Source of the DNA: Cephalotus follicularis
Lineage: Eukaryota; Streptophyta; Magnoliopsida; Oxalidales; Cephalotaceae
Length of the DNA: 64,000 bases
Direction: 5' to 3'
Assembly (NCBI GenBank): GCA_001972305.1
Contig: BDDD01000263.1
Location: 706,987 to 770,986 of the forward strand
Position numbers and translations under genes: made by a program
Notes under the pieces: model-generated
What the model was told of the DNA's origin: nothing
Databases searched by the model: none
The model's input: only the letters and a program-made list of their open reading frames with translations
Shown here: positions 54,105-64,000 of the stretch, one piece after another
Position numbering within the stretch: position 1 is the stretch's first letter
Layout: each line of letters opens with the position of its first letter

Positions 54105-54830
54105 TAGTTTTCACATACTTGATTATATACTCAAATTGGCAAACAGCACAAACCAACATCAAACACGTTTAACACTCCAAAACTTGAACATCCATATTTC
54201 ACTGAATAGAAACACGTTTAGCGTAACATTCTCACGAGCATGAGAGTCGCTCATGTCATAACTGAGATAACCCCGAGCTAGTGAACGATGTATCCGACCA
54301 TCACAAGGCCAATTGGGCTAAATGGTGGAATGAAGATTATCGAGCTCGTACCCTATCGATTGTTGGCATATTGCCACTTTTTCGCATGATCGGGTTATGC
54401 ACTCACAAACCTTGTGTGTCATGCTTACACAACTCAAGGAGTTGTATGGCACCCAGTCAAGGACTGTAAAGGTGGATTTTGACCAAGAGAGGTCATGATC
54501 GTCTGTGATGCCTCGATTTCCTACTTGAATAATCTCAAGGGGAGATAGATCAAGTGAATCTAAGTTCCAAGGATGAAAACCCAAGGAAGAGGTAGCTAGT
54601 GCAAAGGGAATTCCATTCTAGAAATATGATTTAAAGTTTTATATGGAGTTTGCCTACTTCCATTGTGGGAAGCTGAGGCAATTGGAAGAGATATAATATG
54701 TTCCTATAGTCCAAAGCAGGAAATACCTTATGGTTAGGCACTTTCATGTTTTATCTAGTTTACAATGTAAGTTCAATTTGAGTAGCTGGCTCAGATTGTG
54801 AGACTAACATTTGTAACTCTTTGCAGGTTG
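54105..54830 (+). pseudogene. gag: C3 gag and protease start
   Basis: Decayed copia gag. HKANWAKWWNEDYRARTLSI (54300-54360) aligns with the early gag of C2; the rest is frame-shifted. The knuckle is degraded (FHCGKLRQLEE near 54660) and the protease start reads AGSDCETNICNSLQ (about 54780-54825), lacking the catalytic DSG. C4 (13358-13780) is the less damaged relative. Confidence 0.75.
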
Positions 54831-56280
54831 CTGAGAGACGCTAGACAGCTAAGAGAGCTGACAAAGCTATGGACTGGCATCATGTTGATGCATCAAGGAT
54901 TCACACCTATGCAGTTGGCGTTTATGACTTGAATATTTTTGTAAATGGTTATCTAATAAAGATTTGATCTCTGTATATAAAAACATTGTATGGAATTTTG
55001 TTTCTATGTGATATATGTATAAGATGAGCGGGAAGCTCAAATTTTTGGTATAAATTATTAGTCTTATACATTTCAATATTCTAGTTAGTGAAAGAGGCAC
55101 GTGGACATAAGAGATCTATGTCTTATACAATTACCATAACATTATATTAACAATTCAAAGGAACAAATTAATAAAAAATATAAATCCTTCATTATTATTG
55201 CATTGTTGATTAGGTCATCTTAGAGATGCTAGGAAAACACAATGGTTAAGGATAGTCTATAGCACATCCAGGACGTGTGGTCCTCTCCAACGTGTGCACC
55301 ATGTGTGATTGGTGTGATGACCAAATCTTCCTTCTCCGTGCGAGGAGATAGGATGGTGGACATATTAGGTTAAGTCCACACCGACGGTAGTGAACCAATA
55401 TCGGTTAATGCAAATGGAGATTTTGACTACTTCAATACCATCATCGGTGTTTTATCACGATTTTGGGTAAGTGTTTCAAGAGGAAAGCAAGTCTAAAATC
55501 CTAAGAAAGAGTCATGGATTTATGACTAGAAGTAAACAAAGATAAGGTCTATTATGTCTTTTATACATCTTCCAGATCTTTTTCTGGGTAATGCACTGCA
55601 GTTGGCATAGCATATCCTAATCCGGATTCCTTTGAAATCTGTTCCCTCTAATATCGAGAGGATATCATATGATCATAGAGATCATAAATGGAGGAAACCC
55701 ATCCTAAACCGTTTGAGGGTTAAGGCTATCCAGTTTATATAAGAAGGAGAAAACCTTCTAAGCTAGAGGCACGATTGAGACGTTGCCGGTTTGTGGAATA
55801 TTCTACGACGTGCTTAGGATATTACTTCTACCATCCCTGCGAACAAATATGGTTTTATTTTGCGTACTGCAAAATTCCTAGAGAAGGATCACCTGATTGC
55901 AGGAAGTAGTGGGAGTTAGGTGAAACAAAGAGAGTTTCCACCAGGTAGAAACCCACAGGATGATAAGGAACTAGAAGTTTATTCTTCTAAAGACATAATT
56001 GGGAAATGATCCCAATCTGAGATAGAGTCTCGGTAAGGCACTCCTATGGCGAGGAGATCAGGCAAATGTTTTCGATAATGCCTGAGAAAAAAGGTTTTCT
56101 CATCAAGGCACTGACAAACCTAACGTCAGCGAGATGACGAGCCTGTCAGCTACAAGGAAGCAGTGAAGAGCACGGATTCCAGGACACGATAAGAGATCAT
56201 GAAATCCGAAAACGATTCCATATACGCTTACCAAGTGAGGGACTTCGTATACGCACCCGAAGGCTTAAAATCCTATCAAA
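54831..56280 (+). pseudogene. pol: C3 protease/pre-integrase/integrase, heavily decayed
   Basis: Only short blocks can be recognised: a pre-integrase LGHLRDA-like stretch at about 55195-55235, CAPCVIGVMTKSSFSVRG at 55294-55350, and VHTDGS (55375-55395). From 55400 to 56280 I can place only scattered integrase-tail and linker similarity (FCVLQNS-like, GELGE.KRE near 55915). Large parts are deleted relative to C2. Confidence 0.6.
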
Positions 56281-57160
56281 TGCAAGTAAATCTTCAAGAG
56301 GAAAATTGGCGTTAATGGTAAAGGTTGAAACCTTTTTAAAGCGCAATTGGTCGCGAAAGGATATACACTAAGACAAGAGGTCTGTATGCTGAGAACTTTC
56401 TGACCAGTTGCAATGCTTTAGTACATTTGGATTATGCTTGCATTTGCCGCTCATTGTGATAATGAGCTTTGACAGATGGATGTCAAGACAGTCTGTAAGA
56501 GTGACTATCTTGAAGAGGACATCTTTATGTCCCAAACCCGAGGGGTTTACAGCCGAGGAGCATTCGCACAAGAGGTGCAAGATCCAAAGGTCTATGACCT
56601 TAAGCAAGCATGCCGTAGCTGAAATATCCATTTTGATTTTATCAAAGATATGGATAAGCTTAATGTCTACCGGAAACAGGATAACCCAGAAATCACTTTC
56701 TTTACGCTGTATGTAGAAGACATACTACACATAGAGAATGATGTAGGTATGTTGAAGTACAGTTAAGCAAGAACTTCTCCACAAAGGATTTGGGAAAGGC
56801 TTTCTACGTCTTAGATAATGAAGATATAAAGAGTAGATCGAGTAGATTGCTTGGACTTTCCCAAAGCCAGTACATCAGCAGACTGCTGAAATGGTATGGA
56901 ACGAATTCCATATATGGCTTACTGCCAATTAGCCAAGGAATTCACCTTTCCAAGAGGATGTCTTCTAAGACTTATGAGGAGAGGACACACATGAATAGGC
57001 AACCTTATGCTTCAGCAATAGGCTCCATCATGTATGCCATACTTTGTATTGAGCCTGATGTCAATATGCCTAAGGGTCTGGCAAGTCGATTTCAGTCCAG
57101 CCCCTGTAAGAGAAATAGGGACATAGTCAACAGGATATAATGCCTGTGAAAGACTCAGGA
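56281..57160 (+). pseudogene. pol: C3 reverse transcriptase
   Basis: Several frames. Early fingers and palm (SFDRWMSRQSV in the wrong frame of the DVKTAF region) are followed by LYVEDILHIENDVGMLKYS at 56706-56765, where the catalytic YVDD has become YVED. A 116-aa frame (56790-57140) then covers the thumb: GKAFYVLDNEDIKSRSSRLL, YASAIGSIMYAILCIEPDV. Inactive. Confidence 0.8.
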
Positions 57161-57733
57161 TTATTTCTTGACACATGGAGAATATAGTAAATTGAGACGT
57201 AAGAGTTGGGTTAACTCTAGTTTCAATTGTGATCTGGATGATCACAAATTCATTTCAGGATATGTGTTGATCCTGAATGGAAGTGCTGTATGAGTGGGAG
57301 GAGTTTGTGGCAGTCGAGGACTGCAGACTTCACCAGAGAATAAAAGTATGTGCAACCTGTGATACTGGTTAGGGTAGCTGGTTTGGCTGCGGATGTTCAT
57401 TGTGGAACTTTATGAGGTTCTTCCATCGTTGTCCAGTTATGCAGCATAGGGACGACGATGGGGCTTTGCACAAACCTTGGAACCCGGGTCTCATTACCGC
57501 CCAAACATATACAGCAACGACATCATTTGATCGTGGAGATCATATATGAATATAACGTCTCAAGAAAGATGTTATTGAGGAAATATAGGAGACATCATGA
57601 GAGTAGATGTCACCATAAAGAGAGTCGCTCAAGAAGCGAACTTAACAGACCCACTGACCAAGGCCATGAGCTATGCTACAGTGCAATATGCTTAGGCTGG
57701 AGGTCTTCGTGGCTAGAGGGCCAAGTGGGAGAT
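57161..57733 (+). pseudogene. pol: C3 RNase H and purine tract
   Basis: Decayed RNase H: SSFNCDLDDHKFISGY at about 57218-57262, GTRVSLPPKHIQQRHHLIVE at about 57485-57540 in place of the catalytic-site region, and an end block ANLTDPLTKAMS at about 57635-57675 in another frame. It finishes with GPSGRLLD-like sequence and the purine tract GGGAGATTG. Confidence 0.75.
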
Positions 57734-58060
57734 TGTTAGATTAGGGTGTCCCTGCAAGCCACAAGAAGGCTGTAGATAGATGTTGTTGACATATGACACA
57801 CTATTGAATTGTACATTCTTAGTTCCATTCATGTTTTATTGTGCATTTTAATTAAAAGATTGGCATCTGGCTATATGTATTATCCCAAGAGGTCCAAGTG
57901 AGAGATTGTTAGATTAGGGTGTCCCTGCAAGCCACAAGAAGGCTGTAGACAGATGTTGTTGACATATGACACACTATTGAATTGTACATTCTTAGTTCCA
58001 TTCATGTTTTATTGTGCATTTTAAATAAAAGATTGGTATCTGGCTATATGTATTATCCCA
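57719..58060 (+). repeat. Tandem duplication of purine tract and LTR start
   Basis: The stretch CCAAGTG.GAGATTGTTAGAT plus about 150 bp of LTR occurs twice, about 173 bp apart (LTR starts at 57734 and 57907). Each copy has its own purine tract. The second continues into the full LTR. Confidence 0.92.
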
Positions 58061-60430
58061 TACCGTCTCTACGGATTAGTTGATCACCATGTCAATAGAA
58101 TACGCATATAGCGCCCTGTCCGTAAAGGGTTGGATCTCATGCCTGAGAGGTTATGAGAATGATATCCTTACTCCCTTGTGACAAAAGTTCCAAGTCATAG
58201 GTTCACTTTCTTAGGGAAATTGATGAACCGTAAAGACTTTCCGTGTTATGCTTGCTTCGAATGGTATAGGAGGATGGATCATCTCATTGCCATTTAGGTT
58301 TTACCCTAAAGCTGATGCGGGGTACGTGCAGAGGCACGACACTGAACCGACCCACCATAGGTTATCTATTTGGAGAGTCAACACCTCTGTCAATAGAGTT
58401 CCTATTGTCGCGTCAGTGCTTAGTCAAAGGTGACTAGTAGATCACATGTGATTTACGTTGTATCGTTAGAGCTGAGCGGCTGGCATGCATTGTGTAGCAA
58501 TTGACTGGCTTTGATTTCTGCCTTCCGCAGCACTAGCCACGTGCTGGCAAAAGGGTTGTGTTTGGGCCTTGTGGGAGCTGCATTGAGATGTATGGGCGAG
58601 TTCGCAAGATGGGATCGTCACACCCGCGTTGAGGGTTATAGGCTCTATAACATCTATGACTGTTGAAGACTTAAAATCCTGGCCGGGTATTGGGAGATTG
58701 GGAACAAGAGGTTTCCGAGGATATCTCCCATAGTCTCAGTGCGCCCATAGAATTATAGTTATCGTGGTTTTTCCTAGGGGTGACATTTATCCAAACCCTA
58801 GTCCGCGGTCGGAGCTGAGATGATGAAGGATACATGGCACGTGAACCGATGACAATGATAAAGTATTGGGGAACCAGTTAACGAATGATAGACTTTGTAC
58901 TTTTTGGTCTGCGGATCCAGGGGTGATTATAGATCACATCGGGACTATTAGCTGGATAGTCGTACTAGAACTTCGGGATGTTCTGAGAAATTTATTATCG
59001 TACCGGAAATCCACCGGGCTTTAGGGTCCCGCCCGATTATTGGAAAAGTGATGCATGCTGCACACATGCTCTGTTGGTGGTAAATCTAGTTTTTAACTAG
59101 TATATATTATTTTGACATTAGTGGTTTGTTTTTCGTTCCAGTAATAGTCATCTTGATATATAAGAGATTTAAAGTTGGAGCATGATTTAAATTTATCAAT
59201 CAAAATTAAGGAGAGTCTTTAATTTACAAATGGGAGAAACATTTTAATTTTAAAAGAGACTTTAAAATTATAGAGAAGGAGAAAAGAAAATTAGAGAGAG
59301 AGAGACTTAATTTTTATTAAGTAAAAAATGCATTTTAAAATCATTTTCTAAAAACTCTCTCTTAATCTCTCTCACACTCTCTCCCAGCGCCTGGCTTGCA
59401 TTTTTGCCGAGAGAGAGGTTGCTCTTTGTGCGCATTGGTCGGAGATGGTGACGGCTCTTCGCGTCGGTGTCCGGGTGGAGTCAAGCATCCTTCCCCGATA
59501 TGTCTCCTGCCCCCTCTCTCCCATTTTCTCCTCTATTTTCTCCCTGGCAGCAGATCGTGTTTTCTGCCACCGCTTGCTCCTGACGTCTCTTTCACCGCCG
59601 ATGATCACAGTGGGTGGAGCAAATCAATGGCTCTATCCATTTTGATCTTTGTTTTGCGTTTCCCGGTCGTTCTCTAGACGTTTTACGTTTGGTGTGTAAA
59701 CTGGGAAAGTTGACGCGTCGGGCTGCTGTGACTTGGCGTTCCGCACCGAGTCAGGGCAAGTCTTGGGTTGGGGTGTGTCGGGCTGGTGTCTTTGAGCCGT
59801 TTGGTGGCTTGGTTGCCACTGATGACGAACGGTGAGTCAACCCCGTGACTCGCCGCTGGCCGTTCTCTGCGTTCCAGGCCGAGTCTCGCTGAGTCTCGGC
59901 CACCAATGTGTTCGTCGGGGTGTTGGCGTCAACATATGTCAAGGCCAGTCAATGGCAAGTTGACTGAGACTCACTAAGTCCTAACTCAGTGAGTCGCTGC
60001 CACTGTTCGCCATCTTCTGGGGCGCTTCCTGACGTGTCTCCACCAGAAATGGAGAGAGCAGTTTTTTTGGAGTCCGGTGATGTCAAGATCGGACCTAACG
60101 TGGACTGTCCGAACTCCGGTGGTGTTGCCGGTGACCGGCAGTTGCTACTGCAAGTGCGTAGCGGCAAAGTGGTGGAGCCTCCAACATTGGTATGATTGCT
60201 TCGCTCTTACTTTTATTGTTACCGATGTGTGTTCGGTTTAACTTTTTGTGCATGCTTGTTCTTGTTTTAGTTCGATTGTTAATTAAACGGAGATCCTAGG
60301 CTTTTCAATTTGGTACTAATATGTAAGTGTGGGTCATGACTTTCAGTCTTGGTGTTTTTAAAAAATTAAAATTATACACACTTGTGTCCTAGTATCAAAT
60401 CGGCTGGGAACCCTTGCCAGGATTCCTACA
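57734..60430 (+). repeat. C3 3' LTR (with duplicated start)
   Basis: The second start, 57907-60430, is the 2524-bp partner of 42707-45235 and ends GCCAGGATTCCTACA, followed by TSD tggcc. Confidence 0.93.
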
Positions 60431-60435
60431 TGGCC

Positions 60436-61901
60436 ATCTCGGCACATGTATTGTTTCTCAGGAGCTCGGGCATTTAGCATTTTACGCTCGGGGTGCATCC
60501 ACGTTCACTGTGTGCCATCCCTGCCTGCTTGGACGTATGGCAAGGTGACCTCAGGCATGGAAGAGGAGGCCCGCCTTCTTTGCATACTTGGGCATCGCAT
60601 TGCATGCTCCTCGGATGCACACCAATGTAGGTCGGGTGCCATGGTCAGCACCTTGGTGTATGCTGTTGGCTCCTATGTCATTTATTGTTCGGCGCCATTG
60701 CCTCTCAGCACATGGCTCCTCGGCACCTTGCGTGTACGGTGATGGCTCCTCAGAGCGCATGCTTGTAATGGCACCTCGGACGTTTACTGCTTGGTGCCAC
60801 GGTCTGTTATTTTCACTTCACGCCCCTTTGCACCTCGACGTCATACCGTGTCATAAAGCTCGGATGCGTGGCATCTTAGACGCAAGGAGAGCTCGGCGCA
60901 TGGAGAGCTTGAGTGTATGGAGCCTTGGCACCTGGCCATCTCTGCACTTAACAGTGGCGCGTCGTGTCCTTAACAGCGGCCTGGATGGGTGAAAAGCTCA
61001 GCACTGGCCAATGAAGGGCTCAGCACCTCACCATGCTCGGACGCATGACGATGGGGAGCTCGACCATTTGATCGTGGCCCACAAATGGATGCATCACTCG
61101 GGTCACGCAGTTGCATGTTCGGGCGTAAAAGACACGCTTCGGACGTAACGCCATCCCAATATATATATCATGTATTTATGCAGATATATTCATATATATA
61201 TGTACATACGTAATTACAATGCTCCTTTCCAGGGAACTAACACCCATTTCATCATCATTCATCATTTCTATTCCTAGTCCAATTCCAATTCCAATCACAA
61301 CATTTTACATTCAAATGGAAGTACTGAGAAGGAGGTAGATCCTACCTGGAGATCCGAGAACTCCCGAGCACACTTTCCTTTGACCTGCTACTGCTACAAC
61401 TCTTTTTTCTTCCGAGAGCTCCCTTCTCCTTGTCTCTTTTTTTCTCTCCAAATTATCACCAGCCTCTCACTTACTCAGCACTTTCTCTTTTATAGCCAAC
61501 AAGGGAAAACTCTAGAATTCTCCTCACAATTCTAGCCATTTCCTCTCATATTGTGGGCTACCGACTCAGCCCACATTTCTTGCTTTATTTCCATTAGGGC
61601 CCAACAATTCTCCTTTTCTCTTTAATTCTATCTAGCCCAAAATGTATCTTCTTCTATTTATCTCATAACGGCCCGATAAACATTTTTTTCATCTATTCAG
61701 CTCTAGTCCAAGATTAATACTAATAAGCCCAATAACAATAAATATTTGAAGCCCAAATATTCCTTTTTCTCGTTTAGTCTATTTGGCCCGGAATAAAAGG
61801 CCATTCCTTCATTAATTTTGGTAATATTACATTTTTGGGCCCCAACATACTGTTCCTTAAAATATTGTCCATTTTTATTTACAAGAATTTTGGGTATTAC
61901 A
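60436..61901 (-). repeat. G3 3' LTR, part 2
   Basis: Continues the G3 LTR from 42706 in the same base style. The end part is pyrimidine-rich (61380-61450). It closes with GGTATTACA at 61901 (minus-strand TGTAATACCC). Small ORFs at 60446-60992 are without domains. Confidence 0.85.
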
Positions 61902-62299
61902 ATTCTCCCCAAAGGAATCTCGTCCCAAGATTCTAGGGTCAAAACAGGTGAGGATATGTCACTTCCGCATCATTTTCCCGTTCTCATGTAGCTTTTCTAA
62001 TTCCATGTCATTACCACAATACTTCCTCTACCGAAACATTTATTCCTCGACTGTTTCACCTTTCAATCAAGGATTCGGACAGGAGTCTCGAAATAGCTCA
62101 TGTTCGGTTCCAACTAAAAAAATTTCCAATGAAGTGCATGAGAGGGGTTGAGCTGGTTCTTTCTTAATAATAAACGTGGGAGACATTCTGTACATTCGAT
62201 AAGTTGGAAAGCAAGGCAAGTTGGTAGGCCGTCATACCTACTCTTCAAGCCTCCCAAAAGCTCCTACAAAGCGAGGAGGCAACTTTCCTTTATTGTTGA
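61902..62299 (-). pseudogene. pol: G3 integrase C-terminal remnant
   Basis: Minus-strand gypsy integrase end with stops: GKLPPRFVGAFGRLEE-like sequence near 62250-62290 corresponds to the KLAPRYIGPFEVLER motif, followed by a decayed tail to the purine tract. G5 inserts just upstream of it. Confidence 0.75.
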
Positions 62300-64000
62300 T
62301 GTCACACCCCGCCCTTCGATTCCGTTAGGCACAAGCATATATGGTGATATCAGAAATAAATATAATATTCCAGCATTCCATTCAACAATTCAAATAATAT
62401 AAGTTGAAGCATTCAATAAGCCGGAATATAAAATACAAGCCATCCGCACGCAGCCCATACTACGTGCAGACACAATCCAACAATATCCTTATACATAAGG
62501 AAGTACAACAACATCACGAGGTATGAACCGTTCATTACAATACAGTACATCATAATAAAATAACAACCTTAAGATAGAAAGAAGCTCTCCAAAAGCTTCA
62601 GCAGCACCCTCCAACGTCTTCACCTAATCTGAAATTGTAGGGGTTAGCCGTTGTCCTAACTTGGCTAAGTAGGAAGATAATGCATGCTAAGGAATATATA
62701 AATGCAACATGTATGACATTTTATATTGAAAAATATATTTAATAGTGTTCCAATATATAAGCAACCATGCCAAGTGGCCATAGACAATACAATGCAAGAA
62801 TACCGCACAAGGGTACAATGAATTCATACTGTGGTTTTGGTGTCACATGTCGCTAACTCCTAGCACCAACTGTGCACCACCTAACTATCACCCTACACTC
62901 CGAAGATGGTAGATAAGGTAACATTTACTACCGGCATTAGTGGGCAGTTTAACAATAAGATCTGCATTGCAGACAGTTTTGGTGTGTACTCTAGCCAACT
63001 CCTGGTACATAGGACCACCTCCGTTAGCCAGTGACATCTGCCATCACTCGACTAATCGGCAGTAATATAGACAATCAATTCAATCAATTCAGTATAAATA
63101 TTACATATATCAATAGTATTCAATATAAAAGTTGTTTTCTTTAGAAACATTTAACAATTCATTGATCGTACATCTCATAGGAGGAAAATGATATCAATAC
63201 AATAGTGGTTCCCAGTTAGAGAACAAATCAGTAGGTACCTCTCATAGGAGGAAAATCAGTAGTTCTTTTAACAATAAGCTTTCATTTGAAAATAATAGTT
63301 GATATCATAAATGGTGCATATAACACTTAGTTGGTTCGATCATTGAAATATAAATGGTAGTGGTGCTAAATAACACCAAAACAGTATATACTAATATAAC
63401 AGTAGCATATACAACAATAATAGTAAAAGGCAGTAGCAATTCAAGGGATTTAGTAAGGTAATTAGTATACCATAGTCATTCATGTGCAACTCTCACAAGG
63501 AGTGCATACGTGTTTAGTTTCTGTAATGTAGTTGTATATAAGTCCAGGATTGATTGTTCTAATCATCCGTATGGAGGCCAAGTTAATTACATTTAAATTG
63601 AGGCCCAACAGAACCTATATCAACATCTTTACCCAAGACAGTCTACTGCTCTCAAGAACAGTCGGCTGTTTCGATTGAGTAGTCGACTGTTTTCTCTTAA
63701 TAGTCGACTGGATAGGTTGAGTAGTCGACTGTCATGAAGAACAGTCGAGTGCTTTGCCCTGAAAATGCAGGCAGTAGCAGGTTATGTATTTCAATATTCA
63801 ATTTCTAACCTAAACAACACATGCAATCAAACAGAAAACAACCATACATGATATGCATAATATATCTTCCAAAAACATGTCACTACCCCTACCTCAATTG
63901 CTATCCCAAGATCAATTGGGTTTGGTCTCTCTCTTCGAGTTTCCAAGCCTTTTCACCAACCAATCTTCCAAAATCCAGCAGAATTTAATCTATAACATGC
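62300..64000. mobile_element. G5: LTR start, runs off the window
   Basis: TGTCACACCCCGCCCTTCG begins an LTR of gypsy type, inserted in the G3 integrase tail. It carries the block GGGGTTAGCCGTTGTCCTAA (62638-62659), like family X, and a TCGA array at 63636-63755. The other end is outside the window, so orientation (probably minus) and full type are unknown. Confidence 0.75.
63636..63755. repeat. ACAGTCGACTGT-type palindrome array in G5
   Basis: Six centres: 63642 (TCTA), 63662 (TCGG), 63683, 63704, 63725 and 63745. Spacings are 20, 21, 21, 21 and 20 bp. The flanks differ from the GACGTCGACGTC arrays, but centre and spacing are the same. Confidence 0.92.

Larger units (their letters stand above)
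42707..60430 (+). mobile_element. C3: Ty1/copia element hosting GX
   Basis: Plus-strand copia element with LTRs 42707-45235 and 57907-60430 (first start 57734), and TSD tggcc at 42702-42706 and 60431-60435. Leader 45249-46039 and 53474-54100, then decayed gag, protease, integrase, reverse transcriptase and RNase H (54105-57733). The gypsy element GX is inserted in the leader. Excluding GX it is about 10 kb. It is related to C2 and C4. Pol is much more decayed than the LTR pair, so it may have been copied as a defective element. Confidence 0.93.
40839..62299 (-). mobile_element. G3: gypsy element, 3' LTR and integrase tail
   Basis: The LTR starts TGTAATGCCCC at 40839 in the G2 LTR and ends GGTATTACA at 61901, interrupted by C3 (42707-60430). 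Without C3 it is about 3.3 kb. After it come a purine tract (CCTTTGGGGAGAA, minus strand, 61903-61915) and a decayed integrase tail that G5 interrupts at 62300. The rest of G3 lies to the right of the window. The left 5-bp flank is ctccc; its partner is not visible. Confidence 0.85.

Overview
This window is plant nuclear DNA made almost entirely of nested LTR retrotransposons; I see no host gene. The evidence is Ty1/copia and Ty3/gypsy gag-pol domains, initiator-tRNA-Met type primer sites (TGGTATCAGAG), a Sirevirus-type polypurine tract and an env-like ORF of the kind known from plant genomes, 5-bp target-site duplications (TSDs), and LTRs of 1.3-3.4 kb. A dicot is likely but unproven. Nearly every coding region is broken. 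The two long open frames are both in one Sirevirus-like element: a 438-aa env-like/'putative plant transposon protein' ORF and a 398-aa gag fragment.

Layout. 1-2415: gypsy element G1 (minus), gag joined almost directly to its 3' LTR. 2416-9418: copia element C1 (minus), 1.36-kb LTRs, gag plus protease start, no other pol. 9428-13357: tail and 3.4-kb LTR of a plus-strand gypsy element G4, carrying two minisatellites. 13358-14719: copia fragment C4 (plus). 14720-21380: copia C2 (minus) with a nearly full but frameshifted pol, inserted in the C4 LTR. 21381-40838: gypsy G2 (minus), inserted in the C2 leader. The G2 3' LTR carries the Sirevirus-like element S1 (23745-30905, TSD tcttc), and its pol carries a solo LTR of family X (32703-36114, TSD gtaat). 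40839-62299: 3' LTR and end of gypsy G3 (minus), inserted in the G2 5' LTR. Within that G3 LTR lies copia C3 (42707-60430, TSD tggcc). Within the C3 leader lies family-X gypsy element GX (46045-53468, TSD tatat). Within the GX 3' LTR lies a second family-X solo LTR (50433-53181, TSD ggact). 62300-64000: start of a further LTR, G5, inserted in the G3 integrase tail. The nesting order C4 > C2 > G2 > G3 > C3 > GX > solo X gives a relative insertion history seven levels deep.

The most unusual signal is not coding. Four unrelated elements or families (copia C1, Sirevirus S1, gypsy family X, and G5 in variant form) carry arrays of short palindromes centred on TCGA. The consensus is AAAGACGTCGACGTCTTT in the first three and ACAGTCGACTGT in G5. 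Neighbouring TCGA centres are nearly always 18-22 bp apart, most often 20-21 bp, about two helical turns. Arrays sit upstream of the apparent TATA box in the C1 and S1 LTRs, gain or lose one 20-bp unit between the two LTRs of S1, and show the CG to TG/CA decay expected of methylated DNA. I propose them as a shared, convergent or transferable, cis-regulatory or silencing module.
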